Source of the DNA: Astrocystis sublimbata
Lineage: Eukaryota > Ascomycota > Sordariomycetes > Xylariales > Xylariaceae
Reading direction: 5' to 3'
NCBI GenBank assembly: GCA_022453515.1
Contig: JAJNNY010000014.1
Location: 1 to 64,000, forward strand
Length of the DNA: 64,000 nucleotides
The notes under the pieces were generated by a model that saw only the letters and a list, made by a program, of their open reading frames with translations, ran no database searches and was not told the DNA's origin. Positions 12,321 to 23,291 of this stretch are shown piece after piece. The position numbers and the translations under genes are program-made. Numbering within the stretch: the stretch's first letter is position 1; each line of letters opens with the position of its first letter.

Positions 12321-15282
12321 CAATCAAATATCCTCTTGTAGATTGCCCGATATGAAACATATATATGAGCTTGGGAGGGTGGAAGATTGAAATGAGAAGA
12401 AGAGAAAATAAAGAAAACAGAGATCTTCTAACGCGCTTTACTTCTACACAAGGCAGGCACCTTTCTATTCTTGCCTTCTCGCTATGACTGTCTTACAAAG
12501 CCCTAAATTATGGCGCCTCGTTGATCGCAAGCCGTTCAAATCCTCTGCGACTAAAATCCTATTCTCGGCAAAATATCATATTGACCTCGCCTATGACTGC
12601 TATGTCACCATAGTGTATGGTTTCTACTGTATGCAAGTAAGAAGTAGCGAAATGACAAGGCGACAAGGCGCTTTCTTATGTCTCGTATGCATACAATAGA
12701 ACATATTTATCGGGGGTGCCCCTATGGTAAATTCGACGCCCCCATTGCGCGACGTGCGAATGAGATCAGGTGTCAAACCTTGGAGTTGTCGCACAGGGCG
12801 GCAGAAGCGGCATTACCTTCCTCTTCCCGTCCGGACCCCAGGCAGCCAAGCATTTCCTCACGGTAAGAGTTTTTACAGTGATGGTGTTCATTGGTGTTGT
12901 GGCACCGTTGCCTACAGCCACGGCAATCAGGATTCTCTCGGTTAGGTATCAGGATGCCAAGCTGCAAATAAGAGGCCTCACGGCTCATGTCGATGCTGTA
13001 ACTGTTTGGTGTCGAATCCTATCCGTACTACATTGGCTTGGATTGTGAGCAAGCAAGGCAAAGCAAACAAGGGCTAGTACTCGTATGCAAGGCAATGAAT
13101 GCGTATATGTCAGCGTCGATCAGCTGACGGGTGTTGAGTAATACCCTGTCAGGGAGTGCGAGAGGTAAATGAAAGCGCCTTTGGCAACAGAGCATCATTA
13201 TATATTGATTCTGTATAGGTTATACGGTAGTTATCACAGGTTTAAGCAGAACGTTGATCTAAGGCTTGTATCAACATTGCGTGTATTTCCCGCATGTGCT
13301 GAGACGCACAGTACAAATCCAGGGTCGACAGTGATGCCTGTTGTGAGTATGCAGGCTATCTCGGCAACGCCGTCGCATGGCGCCCTTCATTCCGCGGGTC
13401 AGCTTGAACCCGGAACACGTCAAATGAGGGAAGCTCATCATGGGCCATGGGCCACGGAATTGAAAGGGCTCGAAGGAGTGCGGAGTAGCTTCTGGATCTG
13501 GCAAGCGGTTCTAAGAGACAAGGTAGAATGAACTTGGGCAGAGCTCTGGTAGTACTAGATGAATAAATCGACTGCTCTCGCCCTTCTTGCCATCCCATGA
13601 TGACATGTTCCCCAAGACCCCCAGATCAGGCACGTCAGGGTCCTTTGTTTAAACTTGGGGAAGAAGCTTGGGCTTGGGAATCCACCTCCACACTTTTCAA
13701 AGCTTAATTGAACATACATTTCTAAAACTGGTATGCGTTTGTTATTTTAAGAGTTTGAATCGATATATAAAGTAGTATGCTTGAGTCGAGATAGAGATGG
13801 TTCATGTTGAACAACATCATTAAGATATCATCTGTAAGCAAAAGATACCCTCTACGTATGCTTAGCTGTAAGCACATCTCATCAGATCTGCATCATTCAG
13901 CTCAGCCTAGTTCTGCTCCGGAGTGTCGCACTGCAGCCTGTCTTGAGGCAGCCACTAAATATTCTGACAAAATCGACTTGGGTGGTCAGAGGTAAGCTTT
14001 GTGAAGACCCTCTCTCGCCTCTGTCGCCTCGATCTATATGTCCTGCGTCCTGCGGACGTATCAACGACTCCGACCAATCAAATCTATGACTCGAATCATA
14101 AGCCGTGTGAAAAACAGACGGAGTACCTCAGAGCCGGAGTACTGGTACGACACCAAGCATTGTCATATTCCCCGCCATCATTGTTCTACCAACCCTACGT
14201 TCGTACTGCGGGGAGCGAATCGAGAAAGCCCTATCGAATCTAGAACCCAGCCTACAATCTCCTTGCCTTGTAATTCGTCAACGAACATCCCGTGGGCGAG
14301 CTTTAGCTATACCCCTGTCGCTATTGTCTCAGTCTCGCTCCGCTGAAGCTCTTGTCCAGAGCTTATTCAGAGCCTACGGGCGGGCAAACTGCTTGCCTGT
14401 CTTACCGCAATTCGTCTTTCGGGGAGAAAAAGAAAAGACCAGGGTGCCAGGCTTCCGAATCTGTGGCCTATCGTTCGACTCCGATACGTCGGGGATAGAA
14501 CTAGCTTTCAACTAATCCAGCATCATGTTGCGAGTAATTGTGTTTAGTATGGCACGTACTCTTTGAGCACACCACAAGAGTCAATGAAGCTAGTCGCCTA
14601 CTCTATTTCCGATTAGATGACCAGTTGAGGGTGAAGCGCAGCTGTAGCGAATAAATATAGCAGCCATCGGGCATAAATATGTCTTTAGCTCAAATGGTCA
14701 GACTTGCTCACGCAGAATATTCGACATTTGGGAGCCTTGCTTAATTAACTAGACTTTGAAGTGAGTATAGGTACCTACGTTGATCCCTTCAGCGTGCCAT
14801 CCACGTATCTTGCCGCGCAACGCTCACACAAGCAAGACATCAGATGGGACAGTCAGGATACTTCAGCTTGTACTGTAGCCACCAAACGCAGCCTGGTGTT
14901 ACATTTCATTTATTTCTGTAGGCAGTTGTAAGTTTGATCAGGTGGCTGTCACAAAATAAAAACCTTGAGCCACCTGCGCGCTTCTACCCCCGTCCTCTTT
15001 ATTTTTGCTTACCCTATTCGAAGCTATCACCAGTCGCGCAGAGAGACCGCTTTGTCATATCACTTACTCAATTGGATTGCGCCGTCTCGGCGTCGCTCTC
15101 CATTTTATACTTGTGCTTTCCCTCGTATCGAACAAATATTCCACGAGATTGGGCATAAGCTGTGGCCAAGTCCAAGAAACAGGCCATGTCGAAGTAGGCT
15201 TCCCCGCGATTTACTGAGCGTCATTACTCCTGTAGCTATTGAGATCGAGTTATACTAATACACGTTTCATAGCCCAGCGACC

Positions 15283-17733
15283 ATGCAGGATTCGTCGGCT
15301 TTGGCGTAAGTACAGTTAAAAACTGACCTGCTTAGTGAAACAACAATGACAGCCCCTAACATCGCGAATTAGGTCCGAGCCAGTCCGTGACTCGGAGAAG
15401 GGTCATAACGGATCCGTTGAGCATGTCGATATCAACAAAAATTTAGACGCGAAGTACGTGACAATACACTGAAAATCATCCACTCAGACTTACACGATGG
15501 AAGGATCCGCAACCCTTTGGCCGGTATTTCACGCTCGCAACTACTCGCTGATGTCGACAACTTTACCCGAGAGCATAACATGGACGAATATGCCCAACTA
15601 CTGCGAAAGGGGGCTCTCGTTGCGCAGGACCCTACCTGCTTTGAAGATATCCAGGGTGCCGAAGCGCTCGACGAGGCTGAGATCTATGCTCTTAAACGCG
15701 AAATCACTCATAAATGGAGTGTTCCTAAGACGCTATACCTCACCGTCGCTACCTGTTCTATTGGTGCCTGCGTACAGGGTTGGGATCAAGAAGGGGTAAA
15801 TGCTGCTTCGTTGTTTTACCCAAAACAGTTTGGAATTGGGAGTAACTCGGACCGTGACACGTTTCTGGTTGGTCTGATCAACGCGGGCCCCTATATCGGT
15901 TCAGCTTTGATAGGGGTAGGTCTTTTGCCCCCCTTCCTATATGCTCAGATACGCAAATCGCTCTGACGGGCATGTTTCCCCTGGGACGCCTACAAGGTAT
16001 TTCCCAACATCGATTGAAAGCCGCTGACTTCAGTCCTTCAAAGTGCTGGTTCTCTGACCCATTGAATAATCTGTTTGGTCGACGAGGTTCGTGGCACTAC
16101 TTACTCGGCGCCAATATCTGGATATTGACATACATAGGCACCATCTTCATCTCAGCTGTATTCTGTCTGATTACCCCGATTGGTGGCGCTGTCACTCAAA
16201 ACTGGCATCAATTTCTGATTACTCGACTGCTTCTTGGCATTGGCATGGGCGTTAAGGCATCGACAGTTCCGATTTTCGCAGCCGAGAACAGCCCGGCTTC
16301 CATTCGAGGTGCCTTAACGATGACCTGGCAGATGTGGACCGCCTTTGGCATCTGGCTCGGAACAAGCGCCAATCTAGCTGTTGGTAACGTTGGTCCCATT
16401 GCCTGGCGATGTGAGTAGCTTTTACAACCATTTCAAAATTTCTAATAATCAGCTGATTAATGGGGACTCTCAAATTCAGTACAAATCGGCTCTGCTTTCA
16501 TTCCTGCTATACCTCTCTGCGCTCTCATTCTCTTTTGCCCAGAGAGTCCCCGCTGGTATATCAAAAAAGGTCGATATCCCGAAGCTATGAAATCACTCCT
16601 GAAGCTGCGTAACAACCCTATCCAGGCAGCTAGGGATCTCTATGCTATCCACGCTCAGGTTCAAGTCGAATCCAAGGCCATAGGGAAAGCTACATACATC
16701 AGTCGCTTCTGGGACCTGTTCACAGTTCCGCGTCTCCGACGAGCAACGGGTGCTGCCTTTGTGGTTATGATTGGCCAGCAGCTGTGTGGTTAGTTGCACT
16801 CGATTTAATAGCAAACGCTAAATCTAAATGGAGATGCTGACTTTCTCAAAGGCATAAATATCATTGCTTTCTATTCTTCAACAATTTTTAAAACAGCTGG
16901 TGCCACTGACTTCCAAGCTCTCCTAGCTTCTTTCGGGTTCGGCGCGATTAATTTCATCTTCGCGTTTCCGGCTTTCTGGACAATCGACACCTTTGGCCGC
17001 CGAGCCCTGCTCCTTTTCACGTTTCCCAACATGGCTTGGTCATTGCTGGCAGCTGGTCTCTTCAACCTACTCCCAAATGAATCAACTACCCATGTCGCTC
17101 TGGTAGCTGTATTCGTTTACATTTTCGCGATCTTCTACTCTCCCGGCGAGGGCCCTGTCCCGTTCGCTTACAGTGCCGAAGTCTTTCCACTTTCACATCG
17201 TGAGGTTGGCATGGCCTTCGCAGTGGCAACGAACTTGTTCTGGGCTGCTGTACTAAACATTACGTTCCCAAAGATCCTAGCGTCGCTCGGCGTGGTTGTA
17301 AGTACATTCTTTAATCACGACTCTGCTATCTGTCACCCTCGCATTCGGACTGTGAGCCATATCTTGTAACTGACCAGGAACTTCACTTTAGGGCGCTTTT
17401 GGCTTGTATGCTGGATTTAACGTTTTGGGCTTCGTCCTGATTTTCTTGTGGGTGCCGGAAACGAAGCAGCGAACCCTCGAGGAGTTGGACTACATATTCG
17501 CCGTGCCCTCGACATTGTTCATCAAGTACCAGTTCACCAAGGCGTTACCTTGGTGGTTCAAGCGCTGGGTTCTCTTCCAGAGGAACGCCACCCTCGAGCC
17601 GCTTTACCACTTCGACAGTCCGCCTCCATACTCGGAGCCCGCTCACGCCTCCGCTGTCGACAAGAAGGTAACCGACGAAGCCACTGGCATAACTACGGGT
17701 GTCGAAACTACGCAAGGCAGCGAGAGAATATAG
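15283..17733 (+). CDS. MFS sugar porter (sugar/inositol transporter family)
   Basis: Seven exons (15283-15305, 15373-15453, 15504-15915, 16044-16410, 16480-16788, 16852-17297, 17392-17733) splice in phase to about 659 residues. Sugar-porter signatures are all present: [10 protein letters not shown] after TM2, P-E-S-P-R-W-Y after TM6, D-T-F-G-R-R in the second half, and [11 protein letters not shown] after TM12. About 12 hydrophobic segments are visible. The long hydrophilic N-terminus, with N-P-L-A-G-I and K-G-A-L-V-A-Q-D-P, is typical of a fungal subgroup of plasma-membrane proton/hexose or inositol symporters. The substrate cannot be told from sequence. The third intron (128 bp) is long and the second is only 50 bp, so the N-terminal exons are the least certain. 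The gene lies in a gene-poor stretch beside a secreted carboxypeptidase, which would suit nutrient uptake but is not evidence of co-regulation. Confidence 0.86.
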
Positions 17734-18373
17734 CGCTTTGATAAACGACGGGCCCGCCGCTTGTATTATCGCGTGCTTCGGCCCTCATGTTCATGTCATC
17801 ACGATCAGTTCGGAAATGGGCAGACAATTGCAATGCGAGATTCAAGTCTTGCAAACTGGAACGGGTTCAGACGACGTATCATGTGTTTTTGAGGTCGGGT
17901 TCATAGGATGGCTTGTCTCGCTCTTTACACGATGAGCTGCTTGTTGGCCAACCTGATCTTCTCGGTCCTAATACCAGCCATGCCGATCTACAAGCTAGTG
18001 GGTAGATACTTGATTAGCAAAGTAATCAAATTTAAGTTATACTGCCATGCTCAGGTTTCTTCCGGGGCCAAGAGTAACCCATGGACAATGAGGAAAGCAT
18101 TGCTCGCTAATTGCTTACTTTAGAATTCAAGTAGTACTGTGCTCTTGCAGTAAGCAGGCGAAGCCTGTCTGTGAACTAATTGCAGAGCACATGATGCCTC
18201 CTGACTCTTGAGCTCCACAATAAAAAGTAGCTGCTTAGAAGAAAGGGCTTATGGAATCTTACTGACGCTGAACACCAACAGTCTGCTTGCTTGGCCTGGT
18301 CGATGACCCGAATTGATGTCCACCGCCGAGTCCATGGGGGCTCGTTTGCCAAGCTGAGTCAGAAGTGTTTGGT
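17734..18373. other. Spacer between MFS transporter and carboxypeptidase
   Basis: AT-rich, about 640 bp, with the transporter 3' UTR and the carboxypeptidase promoter. A reading frame that stays open past the transporter stop in another frame has no support. No other feature seen. Confidence 0.5.
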
Positions 18374-19797
18374 ATGGGTAAAATGAGAGCCCCTCATCTT
18401 TATGTCGCTCTCGCTGCGGTCTGCGTGGGCGTATCGGCGATACCCACGACCAAGCTCTCCTCGTCATACGATGGCTTCAAGGTGTTTCGTGTCAAGACAC
18501 ACTCCCATGCGTCTCAAGTACTAGAGCAGCTCTCGAATATCACATTTGAACAGTGGAATCACGATGTCAATACACATATTGACATCGTCCTCTCGCCGGA
18601 CCAACTTGCTGCATTCGGCGAACTAGATCTTGAGTTCGATACTATGCATCAAGATCTTGAAGCATCAATTACCGCCGAGTCGGTTCATAGTTCGCTTTGG
18701 AAGAGACAGGGTGGGGAGGACTCGTGGTTTGACTCATATCATGATTACCAGGACCATGTCCAGTATCTTCAAGGCTTGCACGATCTCTTGCCGAACAATT
18801 CGGAGGTTATTTCTTCTGGCTACTCCTACGAAAACAGAAGCCTGCAGGGCATTCATCTATGGGGCGCAGGCGGGCCTGGGAAGCCGGCCATCTTGTATCA
18901 CGGGACGGTTCATGCTAGGGAATGGATTAGTACCGCGGTGCGTCACAGCATAGTTGCTGTATTACATTCTGACACGTGCTGACTTTCAACAGGTAACCGA
19001 GTACCTTACCTATAAGCTCGTCACCGGTTACAATGCTGGTGACAATGAAACGCGTTCCGTGCTCGACAAGTATGATTTCTACATCATCCCAGTGGTGAAT
19101 CCCGACGGTAAGTAAGTCGCGCCAGTGACGCGTTCACCGAAATTAACAAGACGCCCTGCTAGGCTTCGTTTATACACAGACCACACAGCGCTTATGGCGC
19201 AAAAACCGTCAACCAGGGCCAAACGGTTCATCATGTTACGGGCGAGACATCAACCGAAACTGGGAGTTCGCATGGGATGCCAATCCCCTCGGCGCATCAA
19301 CGGACCCTTGTTCACAGACTTATAAGGGTGAGCGTCCCTCAGACAGCCCCGAGAATAAGGGACTCGACAAGCTAGTCCGACAGCTCCGCGACGGGGCCGG
19401 CATCAAGCTGTACATTGACTGGCATAGCTATGGGCAGTACATACTGTCCCCGTTCGGGTACAAGGAGACTCTCTACGCGCCGGAACTGGGTAAATGGACC
19501 AAAGCGGCCCAGACCGTGAGCGACGCTATCCGCGACAGCTCGAGCGATCTCACTACGTTCACTTTTGGGCCAAGCGGTGCTACGCTATACCCAACTACCG
19601 GGGCTGCACCAGATCATGTCTACAGTATTGGTCGTGCAGAGTTCTCTTACACCATCGAGTTGAGGGATATTGGGAAGTATGGCTTCGTGCTGCCACCTGA
19701 ACTCATTCGCCCGACGGTTGTAGAGCAGTGGGCAGGGCAAAGAGTGCTCTGGAGTTTGCTGGACGAGGAATTCTTTGATGGCGAAGGGCCTGCTTAG
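18374..19797 (+). CDS. Secreted zinc carboxypeptidase, peptidase family M14 (metallocarboxypeptidase A type)
   Basis: Three exons (18374-18937, 18993-19107, 19163-19797) give 437 residues. A hydrophobic signal peptide (residues about 8-22, ending V-S-A) is followed by an inhibitory propeptide and a dibasic Lys-Arg (110-111) that fits Kex2-type maturation. The catalytic domain has the M14 zinc site H180-x-x-E183 (H-A-R-E-W) and third ligand H314 (W-H-S-Y-G-Q), the substrate-binding N257-R258-N-W, the Tyr of D-H-V-Y-S-I-G, and the catalytic glutamate E392 in Y-T-I-E-L-R-D. All key residues are intact, so an active enzyme that removes C-terminal residues from peptides outside the cell or in the vacuole is expected. 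A-type versus B-type specificity was not resolved. The ATG at 18374 was used because the frame upstream opens only with GTG; a second ATG at 18383 would also give a signal peptide. Confidence 0.9.
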
Positions 19798-20712
19798 GCC
19801 ACTTGAGGATGGAACATGTGAGAACAAAATATTATGATAATATGAATGTGGCTTATACTATGCTGCTTATTATCCTATTGTTATCGCGTTATTACATTGA
19901 TCACCATGTATCTTCCACACTCATTAAGTATCTTATTCAATTTCGTAACCTTCAATCGCACGCATGATGACGTCCATTTAAATTCATTGGTTAAGTTGAT
20001 GAGACAAGGTTGCTCAGCGCCAATGCCATGTGAGATGCTGTAACAGCTGGCGTTATGATTGGACCGCAGAGTACAACATCCCTTTCCGCAGCTGGTGTGA
20101 CTCACAGTTGGCGTATACTGAATTTGATTTGAGCTGAATATCCCTAACCATTAATCCCAAGGAGCTTCCCAACTACATACCCCCCTCATCTACTTTGCTT
20201 GGAAATTCTGAAAGTTTTACTCCCAGGGTCTTTCAACAGCTGAGGGGGGCTTAGATAAATGAAAGGCTTAGCCGGATTGACCCTGAAACCAAATCATCAT
20301 GATATGATCTAACAGGTGAAGCTGAAGCCTGTGCGGGCCATCCCTTGAGACTATGAAGACGAACTCCAGTTACTGATTTGATGTTTAAAAGGAGGTAGCA
20401 CAGCTTCCCGCCGTTACAACACTGCCAACCAATATCTTTTGTGATATCATCGGGATAGCTCGGTTCCGCCACGTGTAGCTTTATTGGTGGCTTCAGTATT
20501 TGGAGACAGAACCGAGTCTCATCTTGCTGTGTCACAGCGAACCCTTTAATTACATCAGATTGAAAAGAACCGGAGCTGATAGTTACACTTGCTATCTCAC
20601 ATAACATCGTTTCATTATATAGACAACTACAATTAACGATTATTCCTTCGAATCAGCACTCGAAATTGATGAACGAAGATTGTCAAAGAGATCGAACGAT
20701 ACACCTGGAATC
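19798..20712. other. Spacer between carboxypeptidase and unrecognised gene
   Basis: About 0.9 kb, AT-rich, with no gene seen. It holds the carboxypeptidase 3' UTR and the upstream region of the next gene. A short minus-strand ORF at 20251-20607 has no recognisable features and was not called. Confidence 0.45.
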
Positions 20713-21916
20713 ATGCCCGCCACAGAGTGGCCGTTTTCTCGGCAACTGAAGCTACAGGATGAGGGAGGCCATCCTGTTCTCTTGGGCGTGGCAGGTCAGA
20801 ACGAACTTGAAGACGTGGTCAATTTTGCAGCGAATACCTATTTCGAAATCCGGCAGGCTTCCATCTTTACGATCGAACAGATGTTTCACGCGGACTCGCA
20901 GTGGGTGAAGCAGCGGTTCAGATCTTCACTGAAAGCAGTAATGGACTGCTGCAACGCTGGTGAGATGACTGGGGTTGTATTGAAGATTGAGCATCAAGGT
21001 GCGATTAAGGGTATCAGTGAGTCAATTACTTTGCCCTCTCTTTTGTTAAGCTATTTTGCATAAGAACGTCGAGGAGTTTGGGGCATTGAAGCCCCTGAAG
21101 TTGCAACTCATGAGTCCCAGCGTTGGTGTTTCCATACCTGCCCACTTCGATGCCTCTGATATACGACAAGAGTGGGCTTATTCATCTCGAATCCTTCAAT
21201 CATGGGAATAATTATGATACGTGGCTTTGCTAATGACAAGCGCATCTTTCAGTGGTGCTTCACTTAGCCCGGAAGGATGCTCATGATCCATGGTCTATCA
21301 ACGCGAAAAGCCAATCAGACATGAGTACTGGCTCTAATCCTGTGAGTATGAGTTCAGCTCATATAACCTTGATTAAGGAACGCACAGACACGGAGAGCAA
21401 TCAGCTACGACCTATTATCAGTATGTCTCTTCCGTTATTTAGTAGTTTAAGAACAAAACCCAAGACTAGCTTCGAGTCATAGCCAGCAACTAACCATCCC
21501 TCGCAGATGTGCCCCATGTGATCGCTTCGGTCCAGGGTAGGTTTATGCATATCTGTTTGAACAACTTCATGAGCATGCTCACGAAAATTTCGCACCATTG
21601 TCAACTCTCCGCACTTGTAAGCAGTCACGAGGGGAGTTATCATACGATGTACAAAACCATGATCGCGGGTGTTGCCGATTTCATTGAGAAAAAGGGAATC
21701 GCACGCAACGACCACCCCGGCCCCAAACACCACGAAACTCATGGTTACAGCGTGGACGACCATTTCTTTTACGAAAGAGTTGTCGAAGCATCGGATGAGC
21801 AGAAGGAGTATAGAAGCAATGCAGGGAAGGCAAAGTGGAATGGGGAGGAATGGCCGGAACAGCCGGTCTATTTCGATCAGGCTATCAGGGATGTGTTTGA
21901 CAACAACCATTATTAG
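20713..21916 (+). CDS. Hypothetical protein, no family recognised
   Basis: I do not recognise this protein. The best model has three exons (20713-21016, 21253-21420, 21507-21916), in phase, about 293 residues. No signal peptide or membrane segment is visible; the protein is predicted soluble. The first exon reads like a folded domain (T-Y-F-E-I-R-Q-A-S-I-F-T-I-E-Q-M-F-H) and the last has a His-rich patch (H-P-G-P-K-H-H-E-T-H) followed by D-D-H-F-F-Y-E-R and a Trp-rich K-W-N-G-E-E-W-P-E-Q. The first intron (236 bp) is unusually long for this window, and contains a 99-nt open stretch with protein-like residues (V-W-G-I-E-A-P-E-V). An extra exon may therefore be missing, but I could not find good donor sites for it. 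The ATG at 20713 is the first in frame; the frame opens upstream only with TTG. Low-GC surroundings and lack of neighbours with related roles leave the function open. Confidence 0.55.
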
Positions 21917-22301
21917 GCTAACTCGTAACGCCAATCCACGAAGTCATTCTGAGTGTCGTTCTTCATGAAGGATGGGAACATAGAAAACATGAGGACCAGA
22001 TCTGCGAACTCACTCGACCAGACTTAATCACACGTTTATATAAAGTGTAAAGCTTTGCAAGTTTGATGCCACGTCATTTCAAAATCAAAACAGATTTGTT
22101 ACACAATGAATATATTGACATCAAAGGCCTCAATTATGCCAACAAGCTAGTTCTTATTACTTCGCATTTTTTTAAAGCATCACGAGCATCTCAAACATCC
22201 TGCGCGATCCCAGCAACGTAATGTCCTGGGTGTGCTAGTGGTTTATCTAGAATATCTTGAAAACCCCTCAAACCCCCGAAGTCATCAAAGACAATGATCA
22301 A
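21917..22301. other. Short AT-rich spacer
   Basis: This spacer lies between two convergent features, the hypothetical gene and the small minus-strand ORF. Nothing else is seen. Confidence 0.45.
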
Positions 22302-22523
22302 CTAGCTAGCAGCCTTATCAGCAGCCCCATCCGTCTCCTCCTCAGGCGTCGTCTCGAGGGTTGGCTCGAGAGTCACTTCGTACTTAACAACCTCTATACT
22401 GCCACACGACCCAAACTCACCCCAAGCATTGGCATTTCGACATACGACAGGCCTGATTCTGCCAGAGTCATGCCAAGTCTTGGTTTCCGGGTCGAACTTT
22501 TGCCCTTGGTGAAATCGACACAT
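22302..22523 (-). CDS. Possible small protein, 73 residues, Cys-containing, unrecognised
   Basis: A single-exon minus-strand ORF starts in a favourable fungal context (ACAACATGTG), with a TATA-like (AT)n run at 22667-22681 about 150 bp upstream on its strand. The 73-residue product begins M-C-R-F-H-Q-G-Q-K-F and has three Cys, with C-R-N-A-N-A-W-G-E-F-G-S-C-G-S in the middle and an acidic Glu/Thr-rich tail (E-T-T-P-E-E-E-T-D). Short cytosolic proteins starting M-C-x and carrying a spaced Cys pair are common in filamentous ascomycetes, but I cannot assign a family. A GGTGAGT inside the ORF could act as a splice donor, so the C-terminus may differ. It may also be a chance ORF. Confidence 0.4.
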   Translation of the reverse strand: MCRFHQGQKFDPETKTWHDSGRIRPVVCRNANAWGEFGSCGSIEVVKYEVTLEPTLETTPEEETDGAADKAAS

Positions 22524-23291
22524 GTTGTTATTGTTGTTATTTTGTCAGCTGAATGAGAATTGGTGCAGTAGATTGTAAGAAGTTACGTTATGAGTGGGTA
22601 TGCAGAAGAGGATGGATTTGATCGTACTTTGATCCGTGTCTACGAATCTTGCAACGTACAATATACATATATATATATATACCAAGATGCAGCATCCGAC
22701 TGTTCAAGGGACAACAAAGATGTGGCACTACAAAGCTTTAAACAATAGATATCTTTGTCGATTTGACACAATGTCATTACATCTTTCGCAATCGCCCTGC
22801 GTTTGTTCTCAAGCATTCACAAGCTTGGCGATGAAGAGCATATACTTTCTTCATTGTTGCACACTATACGATCTGTCATTTGAGTTGCGAAATTTTTTCA
22901 TTTTTCTCTCCCCTTGACTACGCACACAATGATCATACCCGATTACAGCACGCACACCTAGCTAGCATGGCCGGACTCAGTCAGACATTCAATCCTCATG
23001 CCCATCCCATCGCTCACCTCGCCCTGACACCCTGTCTGTTCCCTTGAGTACCGCCCTTACCACCGCACGCCTCAGACTTGAAATCATCATTTGTACAAGA
23101 TATAAACGTATTATGATATCCAACAAACATTGCCAGTTCCATTCATTTGTTCGTTCGTTCGTTCGTAAGCCAATCAATCGATTGTTGAAAGCTCGCTCGC
23201 TCGCTCGCTATGCAAAATGTAGAGAGGTTCGGAGGACTCGTCATCTAATCGGTATCTTTATTTTTCATGTCCCATTTCACATAATAATGAG
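22524..23291. other. Spacer with microsatellites downstream of the RasGAP gene
   Basis: AT-rich, with an (AT)n run at 22667-22681 and two tetranucleotide microsatellites, (GTTC)4 at 23149-23164 and (GCTC)4 at 23191-23206, in what is probably the RasGAP 3' UTR. No gene seen. Confidence 0.5.
23149..23206. repeat. Paired tetranucleotide microsatellites (GTTC)4 and (GCTC)4
   Basis: Four copies of GTTC (23149-23164), then 26 bp containing CAATCAATCGATTG, then four copies of GCTC (23191-23206). The two units differ by one base. Read directly from the sequence. Confidence 0.9.

Larger units (their letters stand above)
11781..15282. other. 3.5 kb gene-poor region
   Basis: No gene is supported on either strand: the ORFs are all under 125 residues, overlap in several frames and have no family signature. 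The first part is the Abp2 3' UTR with simple repeats (TTC and TCACA arrays). A GGTACCTACG motif lies at 14771-14780. The last few hundred bases are the upstream region of the MFS transporter. This is the largest gene-free block in the left half of the window. Confidence 0.5.

Noticed and set aside
21342..21387. Intron in the middle exon of the unrecognised gene (GTGAGT...CACAG)
   Set aside because: Removing it breaks the frame with the last exon (stop after four codons), while reading through stays in frame.
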